64,000 bases of DNA from the NCBI GenBank assembly GCA_039969355.1, contig JBDVOA010000009.1, positions 1 through 64,000 on the forward strand, in the 5' to 3' direction. The translations under genes were made by a program, and so were the position numbers. Within the stretch, counting starts at the first letter, position 1; each line of letters starts with the position of its first letter. Under the pieces are notes generated by a model. The model was given only the letters and a program-made list of their open reading frames with translations. It did no database searches and was not told the DNA's origin. Positions 50,982-60,118 of the stretch are shown piece by piece. Source of the DNA: JL08 sp039969355 (GTDB taxonomy: Bacteria; Pseudomonadota; Alphaproteobacteria; Rhodobacterales; Rhodobacteraceae).

Positions 50982-51887
50982 TTGGCCAGAGACCGATCAG
51001 ACAACGAAGACTACACTGGCCCCCTCAGGCGGTTGCTTATGGGGGTAATACTGCTGTGTCTGCTTGGAATCTTTCTCGTCTGGCGGATCGACAGTCCCCG
51101 GGTTGAACGATTTCGCGCGCAGGTCACTGATGCCATAGTCCCCAATTTCGAGTGGGCAATGACGCCTGTCACCGGTGCTGCCAATCTGATCCGCAATTTT
51201 CAAAGCTACCAGCGTCTGGCCGAACAGAATCGCGAATTGCGGAGCGAACTGCGTCAAATGCAGGCCTGGAAAGAGGCCGCATTGCAACTGGAACAGGAAA
51301 ATGCCCGTCTGCTGGATCTGAACAAAGTCCGGCTGGACCCGCGACTGACCTATATCACCGGTGTCGTACTGGCTGACAGCGGGTCTCCGTTCCGGCAATC
51401 TGTATTGCTGAATGTCGGCGCGCGCGATGGGATCATGGACGGCTGGGCCGCAATGGACGGCATCGGTCTGGTAGGACGTATTTCCGGCGTTGGCAATAAC
51501 ACGGCACGGGTAATCCTGCTGACCGACGCGACCAGCCGCATACCTGCAATTATTCAGCCCTCAGGTCAGGTCGCCATGATCTCAGGCGACAATACAGCAG
51601 TACCCCCGGTTGAATTTCTTGAAAGCCCCGAACTTGTCCGCCCCGGCGATCGGGTCATCTCCTCAGGTGATGGCGGCGTATTCCCCGCCGGGTTGTTGAT
51701 CGGTCAGGTTGCCGCAGACCCCGGCGGTCGGTTACGAGTTCGCCTCGCAGCGGATTACGAAAGGCTCAAATTTTTAAGGGTTCTGCGTCATCACGGAACC
51801 GAAGTCGTAACCGATCCAGGTCACATCATTGCGCCTGTCACGCCGCATACTGGAACCACCGCAGAAGCCGAGAGTCCCGATGGCTGA
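50982..51887 (+). CDS. mreC: Rod-shape protein MreC
   Basis: The product has 301 residues, starting at a TTG (50982) with AAGGGA upstream. It has a cytoplasmic head, one membrane segment (MGVILLCLLGIFLVW), a coiled coil (residues about 70-110, rich in Gln/Glu/Leu) and the periplasmic beta domain with VLLNVGARDGIMDGWAAMDGIGLVGRI, as in MreC. It links MreB to PBP2 and other wall enzymes. It lies 32 bases after mreB. Confidence 0.95.
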   Translation: MARDRSDNEDYTGPLRRLLMGVILLCLLGIFLVWRIDSPRVERFRAQVTDAIVPNFEWAMTPVTGAANLIRNFQSYQRLAEQNRELRSELRQMQAWKEAALQLEQENARLLDLNKVRLDPRLTYITGVVLADSGSPFRQSVLLNVGARDGIMDGWAAMDGIGLVGRISGVGNNTARVILLTDATSRIPAIIQPSGQVAMISGDNTAVPPVEFLESPELVRPGDRVISSGDGGVFPAGLLIGQVAADPGGRLRVRLAADYERLKFLRVLRHHGTEVVTDPGHIIAPVTPHTGTTAEAESPDG

Positions 51888-52419
51888 ACTGACCAATGCG
51901 CGGTTGTGGATGATGCGCTTTTCGTTTGTCGGGCTCAGCGCGGCAGTGATCTTTTTTTATCTGCTGCCCCTGCAAACCGCTCCACGTAGCTGGGCCGGTC
52001 CCGATATGATCATTGCACTCGCATTTGCCTGGGCGCTTCGGCGACCGGAATATGTGCCTGTATTGAGTGTGGCCGTCGTCATGTTGCTCGCCGACCTGAT
52101 GCTGCAACGTCCTCCGGGACTGTTGGCCTTGTTGGTGGTGCTGGGTGTTGAAAACCTGAAATCCAGAGCGTTGGGGCTGCGTGAGGCTCCTTTTCTGGCC
52201 GAATGGTCAGTGGTTGCTTTGGTATTGATCGCCATCACCTTGATGAACCGTTTGATTTTGGGCATCTTGGTAGTCCAACAGGCCCCGCTGGGCCTTAGCA
52301 TCTTACAAACGGTCGTCACCTTGATGTTCTATCCCGTTGTTGTTTTGTTATCGCGTTTCGTACTGGGCGTACGCAAGGCAGCGCCTGGAGACGCGCGCGC
52401 GATGGGCCGAAACATATGA
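51880..52419 (+). CDS. mreD: Rod-shape protein MreD
   Basis: The start at 51880 overlaps the end of mreC by 8 bases. The 179-residue protein is almost entirely hydrophobic, with about five membrane segments (for example FSFVGLSAAVIFFYLLPL and SVVALVLIAITLMNRLI). The position in the operon and the size identify it as MreD, since sequence motifs are weak in this family. It works with MreC in the elongasome. Confidence 0.9.
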   Translation: MAELTNARLWMMRFSFVGLSAAVIFFYLLPLQTAPRSWAGPDMIIALAFAWALRRPEYVPVLSVAVVMLLADLMLQRPPGLLALLVVLGVENLKSRALGLREAPFLAEWSVVALVLIAITLMNRLILGILVVQQAPLGLSILQTVVTLMFYPVVVLLSRFVLGVRKAAPGDARAMGRNI

Positions 52420-54359
52420 GACGTACCAAAAGCGAAATTGAGGGCAGTCATCGCACAATCAGTCGCCGTGCCTTGTTGCTGGGTGGGGCGCAACTGGCAT
52501 TTATCGGCGGCCTTGGGATGCGGATGCGCCACATGCAGGTCGAGCAGGCCGATCAGTTTCGCCTTCTGGCCGAAGAGAACCGGATTAACATCCGCCTGAT
52601 CGCGCCGGAACGCGGTGAAATCTTTGATCGTAACGGCACACCGATCGCACAAAACGTTCCGAGCTATCGCATCGTTGTGGTGCGTGAAGATGTCGGCGAC
52701 ATCGACAGTGCCATCGGAGAATTGACCAAGCTGATCGAACTGGACGATAAAGAACTGGAACGAGCGCTTGCCGAAATGCGGCGCAGCGCACCATTTTTAC
52801 CGATCACGATTGCCGACAAGGTCACTTGGGAAGACGTCAGCAAGGTGGCTGTGAATGCGCCAGCTTTGCATGGTGTCACGCCCGAAGTCGGGCTGAGCCG
52901 TGTCTACCCACGTGGCTCAGATCTGGCGCATGTGGTGGGGTATGTCGGGCCGGTCAGCGACTACGATCTCGACAAGATCGCAGATCCCGATCAATTGTTG
53001 CGCATTCCGCGGTTTCAGATCGGTAAGGTTGGGCTCGAAGCCAAGATGGAAGACGACTTGCGTGGCAAGGCAGGCGCCAAGCGCGTCGAAGTCAATGCCA
53101 ACGGTCGCGTCATGCGCGAACTTGATCGACGCGAAGGTCAGCCGGGGGCTGATATTCAGCTGACCATCGATCACAAACTGCAAAGCTATCTTCAAGCCCG
53201 ACTGATCGGCGAAAGTGCGAGCGGCGTGGTGATCGACTGTGTAGAAGGCGATCTCGTCGCTGTTGGTTCCGCCCCGTCCTTTGACCCAAATTTATTTGTT
53301 CGCGGCATTTCGTCCGGTGATTACTCTGACCTACTGAACAACAAGTATCGCCCACTTGCCAGCAAATCGGTCCAGGGCATCTATCCCCCGGGGTCGACAT
53401 TCAAGATGATGACCGCAATGGCGGCACTAGAGGCTGGGGTCATTACACCGGAAGAAACGGTATATTGCCCTGGCCACCTAACGGTATCGGGGCGCAGATT
53501 TCATTGCTGGAAGCGCGCGGGCCACGGCTCAATCGACCTGCATAATTCTCTCAAACAAAGCTGTGATGTCTATTACTACGATCTGGCTCTCAAAGTGGGG
53601 ATCGACAGGATTTCGGCCATTGCAAACCGATTTGGGTTGGGAGTACGCCACGACCTGCCAATGTCTGCTGTGGCCGAAGGTCTGACCCCCACCAAAGCGT
53701 GGAAACAACAGACGCACGGTGCGCCGTGGCGCACAGGCGACACGGCAAACTCATCCATTGGGCAAGGGTATATGCTTGCATCACCCTTGCAACTTGCCGT
53801 CATGGCCGCTCGACTAGGTACCGGGCGGTCTGTTACGCCGCGCCTCATCCGGACAATCGATGGCGTAGAACAGCCATCGGGTGCTGGCGAAAGCCTTGGC
53901 ATGAACGAAAATAACCTGCGCAAGATTCGCGGTGCGATGAACGCGGTCAGTAACAATCGGCGCGGGACGGGGTATCGAAGCCGCATCATCGAAGACGGCT
54001 ACCGGATGGCTGGAAAGACCGGCACAAGTCAGGTCCGAAACATTACCAAGGCCGAGCGGCGCAGCGGCGTTATTCGTAACCGAGACCTGCCTTGGGAACG
54101 CCGCGACCACGCGCTCTTCGTGTGCTTTGCGCCCGTCGAAGCGCCCAAGTATGCGGTTGCGGTCGTTGTGGAACATGGCGGTGGCGGCTCGGTGGCAGCA
54201 GCCCCCATAGCGCGTGATTTGATGTTGCAGGCACTATATGGCGGGCCACCGCCACTCGAAGCTTATCCAGCGGGAGATCGCGCAAGGATCAAGGAACAGC
54301 AAGATCGACTGCAAGATATGGAGCCGATTGCCAATTTCGAAGGCAAGGAACGCGCATGA
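52416..54359 (+). CDS. mrdA: Penicillin-binding protein 2 (elongation transpeptidase)
   Basis: The product has 647 residues and overlaps mreD by 4 bases. After a single N-terminal membrane anchor it has the PBP2 dimerisation region (GEIFDRNGTPIAQN). The transpeptidase domain has Ser327-T-F-Lys330, Ser382-C-Asp384 and Lys534-T-Gly536. It cross-links peptidoglycan along the cell side wall in the periplasm, as partner of RodA, encoded next. It is full length with no missing motif. Confidence 0.97.
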   Translation: MRRTKSEIEGSHRTISRRALLLGGAQLAFIGGLGMRMRHMQVEQADQFRLLAEENRINIRLIAPERGEIFDRNGTPIAQNVPSYRIVVVREDVGDIDSAIGELTKLIELDDKELERALAEMRRSAPFLPITIADKVTWEDVSKVAVNAPALHGVTPEVGLSRVYPRGSDLAHVVGYVGPVSDYDLDKIADPDQLLRIPRFQIGKVGLEAKMEDDLRGKAGAKRVEVNANGRVMRELDRREGQPGADIQLTIDHKLQSYLQARLIGESASGVVIDCVEGDLVAVGSAPSFDPNLFVRGISSGDYSDLLNNKYRPLASKSVQGIYPPGSTFKMMTAMAALEAGVITPEETVYCPGHLTVSGRRFHCWKRAGHGSIDLHNSLKQSCDVYYYDLALKVGIDRISAIANRFGLGVRHDLPMSAVAEGLTPTKAWKQQTHGAPWRTGDTANSSIGQGYMLASPLQLAVMAARLGTGRSVTPRLIRTIDGVEQPSGAGESLGMNENNLRKIRGAMNAVSNNRRGTGYRSRIIEDGYRMAGKTGTSQVRNITKAERRSGVIRNRDLPWERRDHALFVCFAPVEAPKYAVAVVVEHGGGGSVAAAPIARDLMLQALYGGPPPLEAYPAGDRARIKEQQDRLQDMEPIANFEGKERA

Positions 54360-55495
54360 GTTATCTTGAACACTCCGTTAAGTCGGTACCCTCGGGCGCG
54401 CGCAAAATTCTGTTCCTGAACTGGCCGCTGGCCGTATTGCTTGTCGCTGTTGCCAGCGTGGGTTTCCTGATGCTTTATTCGGTCGCGGGCGGGTCATTCA
54501 CGCCATGGGCGGAACCTCAGATGAAACGGTTCGCGGTCGGCTTTACTCTGATGATGATCGTCGCAGTGATCCCGATCTGGTTTTGGCGCAACATGGCCGC
54601 ACTTGCCTATGGCATTTCGGTACTATTGCTGGTTCTGGTCGAGCTCTTTGGTGCTATCGGCATGGGCGCACAGCGCTGGATTGATCTTGGTTTCATGCGC
54701 CTGCAACCCTCTGAGCTCATGAAGATTACGTTGGTGATGCTGTTGGCTGCCTACTACGACTGGTTGCCAAGCAAACGGACGTCGCGTCCTTTTTGGGTGC
54801 TGATCCCAATTGTCATCATCTTGCTGCCTACATTCATGGTTTTGCGCCAGCCAGATCTGGGCACAGCAATTCTGCTGTTAGCCGCCGGCGGCGGCATGAT
54901 GTTTTTGGCCGGCGTTTACTGGGTCTATTTCGCCGCTGTAATTGCAGCCGTCGTTGGGCTTATTACAGCCGTGTTTGAAAGCAGGGGAACATCTTGGCAG
55001 TTACTTAAGGACTACCAGTTTAGACGGATTGATACGTTCATTGATCCCTCTACAGACCCTTTGGGGGCTGGCTATCATATCACCCAGTCAAAAATCGCGT
55101 TGGGCTCTGGCGGGTGGACAGGCCGCGGCTTTATGCAGGGGACCCAGTCGCGGTTGAACTTCCTGCCCGAGAAACACACTGATTTCATCTTTACCACCCT
55201 TGCCGAGGAGTTCGGCTTCGTCGGCGGGTTTTCTCTCTTAGGGCTGTACACGCTGATCATTGTGTTTTGCGTCTTCACCGCAATTTCGTCAAAAGACAGG
55301 TTTTCGTCCCTTCTTACTCTGGGTATCGCCTTTACGTTTTTCCTGTTTTTCGCCGTAAATATGTCAATGGTTATGGGACTGGCCCCGGTCGTTGGGGTTC
55401 CGCTACCTATGGTCAGCTATGGCGGGTCAGCGATGCTGGTACTCATGGTCGCTTTTGGCCTCGTTCAGAGTGCCCATATTCATCGTCCACGCTGA
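54356..55495 (+). CDS. rodA: Rod-shape protein RodA (SEDS glycosyltransferase)
   Basis: The product has 379 residues and overlaps mrdA by 4 bases. It is a polytopic SEDS protein with GAQRWIDLGFMRLQPSELMKI, RQPDLGTAILL, LPEKHTDFIFTTLAEEFGF and MVSYGGSAML, all family-typical. It polymerises lipid II into glycan strands for the side wall. It is the last mre-type gene of the operon; a dehydrogenase gene follows after 19 bases. Confidence 0.97.
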   Translation: MSYLEHSVKSVPSGARKILFLNWPLAVLLVAVASVGFLMLYSVAGGSFTPWAEPQMKRFAVGFTLMMIVAVIPIWFWRNMAALAYGISVLLLVLVELFGAIGMGAQRWIDLGFMRLQPSELMKITLVMLLAAYYDWLPSKRTSRPFWVLIPIVIILLPTFMVLRQPDLGTAILLLAAGGGMMFLAGVYWVYFAAVIAAVVGLITAVFESRGTSWQLLKDYQFRRIDTFIDPSTDPLGAGYHITQSKIALGSGGWTGRGFMQGTQSRLNFLPEKHTDFIFTTLAEEFGFVGGFSLLGLYTLIIVFCVFTAISSKDRFSSLLTLGIAFTFFLFFAVNMSMVMGLAPVVGVPLPMVSYGGSAMLVLMVAFGLVQSAHIHRPR

Positions 55496-55514
55496 GCATC
55501 AAAAGGTCGCCAGA

Positions 55515-56447
55515 ATGCCCCTTAACATCCTGTTTTCTGCCCCGGGCGACGACCGTGATCGATACGAATCCCCCCTGCTAAGGGCATTCAAGACGCATAA
55601 ACTCGACGTAAACCTGCAGATGGAACTTGATCCTGCCGAGGTTGACTACATTGTTTATGCGCCCTCCAGCACTCTCAAAGACTTTAAGCCCTATACACGG
55701 ACCAAGGCCGTTCTGAATCTTTGGGCCGGGGTTGAGGCCATAGTGGGCAATGCTACCTTGACCCAGCCCCTCACCCGCATGGTTGATCATGGCCTTTCGC
55801 AAGGGATGACCGAATGGGTGGTCGGCCATACTCTGCGGCACCATCTGGGAATGGACACGCATATCATGGGACAAGACGGTCAATGGCGCTTGGGCGCACC
55901 TCCGCTATCTCACAATCGGCGTGTGACCATTCTTGGGATCGGCGAGCTGGGAATCGCGGTGGGGCAAGCATTATGCGCACTTGGCTTTCCTGTGACAGGA
56001 TGGAGTCGAAGCGCAAAAACGGTTGAGGGTATTACCTGCCGCCACGGCAGAGACGGGTTAAGAGACGCGCTTTCAACTGCAGACATATGTGTTCTGCTGT
56101 TGCCTAATACTCCTGCAACGGAAAATACCCTGAACACCGAGACACTTGCATGGATGCCGCGTGGTGCCTTTGTCCTCAATCCGGGTCGTGGATCGTTGAT
56201 TGACGACGACGCATTGCTGGCGGAACTTGATAGTGGGCACATTGCCCACGCAACGCTGGACGTGTTCCGCGTAGAGCCTTTGCCGTTAGATCACCCCTAT
56301 TGGACGCACCCATCCGTCACGGTAACACCGCATATAGCGGCTGAAACGCGGGCAGAAACGGGTGCCGAAGTGATCGCCGAAAACGTGCGGCGCTCGGAGG
56401 CTGGGGAAGCATTGTTACACGTTGTGGACCGGTCGCTTGGCTACTGA
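55515..56447 (+). CDS. 2-hydroxyacid dehydrogenase, GhrA type (glyoxylate/hydroxypyruvate reductase)
   Basis: The start is set at the ATG at 55515 with AAGG upstream. The 310-residue protein has a GhrA-like N-terminus, the dinucleotide motif LGIGELG, and the catalytic trio Arg in NPGRGSLID, Glu in FRVEPLP and His in TPHIAAET. It should reduce glyoxylate or hydroxypyruvate with NADPH. It lies close behind rodA on the same strand, probably by read-through, although the functions are not related. Confidence 0.9.
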   Translation: MPLNILFSAPGDDRDRYESPLLRAFKTHKLDVNLQMELDPAEVDYIVYAPSSTLKDFKPYTRTKAVLNLWAGVEAIVGNATLTQPLTRMVDHGLSQGMTEWVVGHTLRHHLGMDTHIMGQDGQWRLGAPPLSHNRRVTILGIGELGIAVGQALCALGFPVTGWSRSAKTVEGITCRHGRDGLRDALSTADICVLLLPNTPATENTLNTETLAWMPRGAFVLNPGRGSLIDDDALLAELDSGHIAHATLDVFRVEPLPLDHPYWTHPSVTVTPHIAAETRAETGAEVIAENVRRSEAGEALLHVVDRSLGY

Positions 56448-56502
56448 GCCAATCTTGGTAGCGACCTCATACCTCTTCTGAGATCTGGCCCAACATTGAG
56501 GT

Positions 56503-57552
56503 CTACGGATTTTGCATCGCTCCACACACAGGGCAATCTTTGCGCGGTTTGACGATGATCTGGCGCGTCTCTCCGTGAAGACCGTCAAAAATCAGCATTC
56601 GACCGCGCAAGACTTCGCCGGCGCCTGTGACCAGCTTGACGGTTTCAAGCGCCATTACTGTTCCGATAACGCCCGGCAGCGGCCCTATCACCCCGGCCTC
56701 GGCGCAGGATGGCGCCAGGTCAGGCGCAGGCGGAGACTCAAATATGCAGCGGTAACACGGGGCGCCATTGGTCGGATCGAACACGCTGACCTGCCCCTCC
56801 CATTGCGACAGCGCCCCCGATATCAGGGGCTTACCTAATGCAGCGGCGGTCTGATTGACCATATAGCGGGTGTCAAAATTGTCCGTGCCATCGACGATCA
56901 GGTCATAATCCGCAAACAGATCCGACGCGATATCCTCAGTCAGTCGTCGATGATACGGGCGCACCTCGACAAATGGGTTTTGCGCGCGCATGGCGACCTG
57001 CGCGGAAAACACCTTTGGCATGCCAATATCGGCGTCGCGATGGATCACCTGCCGCTGCAAATTTGCATTTTCTACAATATCATCATCTATGACACCAATT
57101 GTGCCAACGCCTGCCGCCGCGAGATATTGCAAGACGGGCGCGCCAAGTCCCCCGGCCCCGATAACCAGAACGCGGGCTTGTTTCAGGCGTTTTTGTCCTG
57201 GACCTCCAACTTCGCGCAGCACGATGTGGCGCGCATAACGATCAAGCTCGGTATCAGAAAATCCGCCGCCAGCGGGTTTTTCCGGCGACTTTGGCACTGC
57301 TCTTTTGCGCAGGGCCCGCAAGAAAGCACCGTAAAGCAGAACAATCGCGGCAATCACCGTGAGAAAGAGCCATGGCGTGGGCGATCCGCCGGTCGCTGCC
57401 CGCAATGCGTGACCGTTCGGTAAAATCAATTGCACCAGCAGCACAAGTGCGAACAAAACCGCCAAAATTACGATGCGCGAACGCCGCGCCATGCCTGTCA
57501 GTGCACCGACGCCCCAGACTACGGCAGCAAGGGATAAAACCAGTATCATCAA
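56503..57552 (-). CDS. ThiF/MoeB-family adenylyltransferase with membrane N-terminus
   Basis: The product has 349 residues. The first 90 hold three hydrophobic segments (MILVLSLAAVVWGVGAL, IVILAVLFALVLLVQL, PWLFLTVIAAIVLLYGAFL). The rest is an E1-like domain: RYARHIVLREVGGPGQ, the ATP site VLVIGAGGLGAPVLQYL, DGTDNFDTRYMVN, and two CxxC zinc pairs (CYRC and CPVC). Such proteins adenylate the C-terminus of MoaD or ThiS for cofactor sulfur transfer. The membrane part is unlike E. coli MoeB. It overlaps dut by 4 bases. Confidence 0.9.
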   Translation of the reverse strand: MMILVLSLAAVVWGVGALTGMARRSRIVILAVLFALVLLVQLILPNGHALRAATGGSPTPWLFLTVIAAIVLLYGAFLRALRKRAVPKSPEKPAGGGFSDTELDRYARHIVLREVGGPGQKRLKQARVLVIGAGGLGAPVLQYLAAAGVGTIGVIDDDIVENANLQRQVIHRDADIGMPKVFSAQVAMRAQNPFVEVRPYHRRLTEDIASDLFADYDLIVDGTDNFDTRYMVNQTAAALGKPLISGALSQWEGQVSVFDPTNGAPCYRCIFESPPAPDLAPSCAEAGVIGPLPGVIGTVMALETVKLVTGAGEVLRGRMLIFDGLHGETRQIIVKPRKDCPVCGAMQNP

Positions 57553-58010
57553 GCGCGCCCAGTTGATCCAAACCCGCCACTACCGCGCGCCGTAACCTCA
57601 AGCGAATTAACAAGGTCAAAGTCGGCCTGTACTACGGGGGCCACCACCATTTGTGCAATGCGATCCCCATGCGAAATCTGCACCGGAGCGGAGCCTGCAT
57701 TCATCAGGATGACCCCCAAAGGCCCGCGATAATCGCTGTCAATCGTTCCAGGGCTGTTGGGTAGTGTGATCCCATGTTTCATCGCCAATCCTGAACGCGG
57801 TCGTATCTGAACCTCAAACCCCGCGGGAATGGACAGTCGCAACCCGGTCGGGATTAGCGCACGTGAACCTGGTTCCAAAACTACGCCTTCCCGGTCGGCT
57901 GCTGGAAAATTGGAGCGCAGGTCGGCCCCTGCCGCCCCTGCTGTCTGATAACTTGGCAAAGCAATTGCCTGATCTGCCCCGTCATCCCACATCAGTCGAA
58001 CAGCAACCAT
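57549..58010 (-). CDS. dut: dUTP pyrophosphatase
   Basis: The start at 58010 (MVAVRLMWDDG) fits the family; an ATG 48 bases earlier would add a Gly/Arg-rich tail. The 153-residue trimeric dUTPase has all five motifs: AGAAGADLRS, PRSGLAMKHG, GTIDSDYRG, GDRIAQMVV and RGSGGFGSTG. It hydrolyses dUTP to dUMP, keeping uracil out of DNA. It is preceded by coaBC 49 bases upstream. Confidence 0.97.
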   Translation of the reverse strand: MVAVRLMWDDGADQAIALPSYQTAGAAGADLRSNFPAADREGVVLEPGSRALIPTGLRLSIPAGFEVQIRPRSGLAMKHGITLPNSPGTIDSDYRGPLGVILMNAGSAPVQISHGDRIAQMVVAPVVQADFDLVNSLEVTARGSGGFGSTGRA

Positions 58011-58059
58011 GCGCGCGCCCCCCCTCTCTTGTTCTGACCCATGCGCCCTTTGGCACAAT

Positions 58060-59256
58060 CTAATCAGCCAACGCCTGCGCCACCCGCATCGCCAGTCTCT
58101 CTGCTACCGCGTCTTTGCCCGCGCGCGGCCAGTCCTCGGATCCCTCCGCGGTGATCAAAGTCACTGCATTCTCGGTTCCGCCCATGATTCCAGTTTCGGG
58201 GGATACGTCATTGGCCACGATCCAGTCGCAACCCTTGCGATCACGCTTGGCGGTTGCGTTCGCTAACACATCATTGGTTTCTGCCGCGAACCCTACTACA
58301 AGCGCCGGGCGTCCCTTTTTCATTTGCGATACCGCCGCCAAAATGTCCGGGTTCTCGGCCAATTCCAGTGACGGCAATCCCTGTTCGGATTTCTTAAGCT
58401 TGTTCGACGCCGCAGAAGTTACCCGCCAATCAGCCACTGCAGCGGCAAAGATCGCAGCATCCGCCGGAAGGGAGGTCTTTACCGCTTCGAGCATTTCCTC
58501 GGCCGTCTCCACCCTGACAGCTTGAACACCGGACGGCGGGGACACATCAGCAGGACCTGTGACAAATGTTACCTCCGCTCCCAGTGCTGCCAGCGCCTTG
58601 CCGATGGCCGCCCCCTGCGCCCCGGAGGACCGGTTTGCGATATAGCGAACAGGATCGATTGGTTCATGTGTGGGACCAGAAGTCACCAGAATGCGACGCC
58701 CCTGTAACGGGCCGTTCCCCATTGCCGCTTCCATAGCCGCGACAATTTCGAGAGGCTCAGTCATCCTGCCGGGACCAAACTCGCCGCATGCCATGTCACC
58801 CTCATTCGGGCCAACAAAACGAATTCCATCGCCCTTCAGTTTCGTAAGATTACGTTGCGTTGCCGGGTGTTCCCACATGCGCACGTTCATCGCGGGGGCC
58901 ATTAAAACGGGCGTATCCGTCGCCAACAATAAGGTTGAGGCCAGATCATTGGCCAACCCTCCCGCCAACTTTCCCATCAGATCAGCTGTCGCTGGTGCCA
59001 CAACCACAAGATCAGCGCTACGCGAAAGTTGAATGTGGCCCATTTCTGCTTCGGTTGTGAGGTCAAAGAGATCCGTATGCACCGTTTGTCCTGCCAACGC
59101 GGATACCGAGAGCGGCGTGACAAATTCTGTCCCTGCCCGGGTCAGTACTGGCGTGACCGTCGCACCACGTTCTTGCAGGCGTCGGATCAAATCGAGCGAC
59201 TTGTAGGCGGCAATACCACCACCGATGATCAGCAATATCCGTTTGGATGCCAGCAT
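58060..59256 (-). CDS. coaBC: Phosphopantothenoylcysteine decarboxylase/synthetase
   Basis: The start at 59256 (MLASKRILLIIGGGIAAYKS) has AGAGAGG upstream. The 398-residue bifunctional protein has the flavin-dependent CoaC domain (VVAPATADLMGKLAGG and MNVRMWEHPATQ) followed by the CoaB domain (VTSGPTHEPIDPVRYIANRSSG). It carries out two successive steps of coenzyme A synthesis. The coaBC-dut order is common in alphaproteobacteria. Confidence 0.96.
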   Translation of the reverse strand: MLASKRILLIIGGGIAAYKSLDLIRRLQERGATVTPVLTRAGTEFVTPLSVSALAGQTVHTDLFDLTTEAEMGHIQLSRSADLVVVAPATADLMGKLAGGLANDLASTLLLATDTPVLMAPAMNVRMWEHPATQRNLTKLKGDGIRFVGPNEGDMACGEFGPGRMTEPLEIVAAMEAAMGNGPLQGRRILVTSGPTHEPIDPVRYIANRSSGAQGAAIGKALAALGAEVTFVTGPADVSPPSGVQAVRVETAEEMLEAVKTSLPADAAIFAAAVADWRVTSAASNKLKKSEQGLPSLELAENPDILAAVSQMKKGRPALVVGFAAETNDVLANATAKRDRKGCDWIVANDVSPETGIMGGTENAVTLITAEGSEDWPRAGKDAVAERLAMRVAQALAD

Positions 59257-59326
59257 GATGGCCTCTCTCTTGTGATTTTTTCGACCATATGGGGCCATAA
59301 GAAAATCTTCCAGAGGTTTTGCCAGA

Positions 59327-60118
59327 TCAGCGAAAAGCCAAACATGGATCGGTTCGCTCGACCGGGTCTGACATCAGGACTGTATCAAATTCACCGTCGG
59401 GTGCTTGCCCGGTTTCGCCCTGACCTACACTGATCACAGAGACGCTTGGCGCTACGCGACTCAAAATGGCAGGCACGCCCCAGTCTTTGCGCGCATGTCC
59501 ATTGCCAGTGATCACGACTACTGGTCCTGCCGTTTCCGCAAGAGCACCCAGCGCTGCGCGGGCAAGTACCGCATCCCGCAGTCGCTGAATGTCGACCATA
59601 ACAGTCAGCATATCATCCGGTAGCGCATCGCAATGTGCCATTTTTTGCAGTGCCAGTCGCGCAACCTGCTGGTCCTTAGGCAGAGCGTCGCTTAAACCAA
59701 AGCGACTGCTCTGATCCCCGAAAATCTCTCCTACCCCAGATTCCATCGCCTGTTGTGCGTTTTCGCGTGGAACGGCAGCCCCCACCACCAAGGCCTGGGG
59801 CGCGACTGCAAACAATGGATAGTACATTGCAAAATCGGGCCATCCGGTTGCGTCCCAGGCGATTGCCCGACGCAAAGCAGTTTCGTCGTCCACTAAATCC
59901 GGCGTGATGACTGCGGCCTGTTCTTCGCTCAACATTTCATACACAACTGCTGTTGGCGCGATCGTGGCGATCAAACGTGCCTGATGGGCGTGATGCGCCG
60001 GATTGTCGTGTACCTCTCCGAGGATCACGATATCCGCACCTGAAACGTCTTGAGCAAAAGCAAAAGGCACCCCAAACGCAGACACGCCCCAGATAGCGAC
60101 CAGATAAAGTACTCTCAT
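59327..60118 (-). CDS. ChaN-like protein (heme-binding uptake / Tiki superfamily)
   Basis: The product has 263 residues with a signal peptide of about 22 residues (VAIWGVSAFGVPFAFA). The ChaN landmarks are DIVILGEVHDNPAHHAHQ near the start of the mature part and TGNGHARKDWGVPAIL near the end. Relatives bind heme as dimers or act as metal-dependent proteases; the role is not certain. The start overlaps the stop of rpoH2 by 4 bases, so it is cotranscribed with the sigma factor. Confidence 0.87.
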   Translation of the reverse strand: MRVLYLVAIWGVSAFGVPFAFAQDVSGADIVILGEVHDNPAHHAHQARLIATIAPTAVVYEMLSEEQAAVITPDLVDDETALRRAIAWDATGWPDFAMYYPLFAVAPQALVVGAAVPRENAQQAMESGVGEIFGDQSSRFGLSDALPKDQQVARLALQKMAHCDALPDDMLTVMVDIQRLRDAVLARAALGALAETAGPVVVITGNGHARKDWGVPAILSRVAPSVSVISVGQGETGQAPDGEFDTVLMSDPVERTDPCLAFR

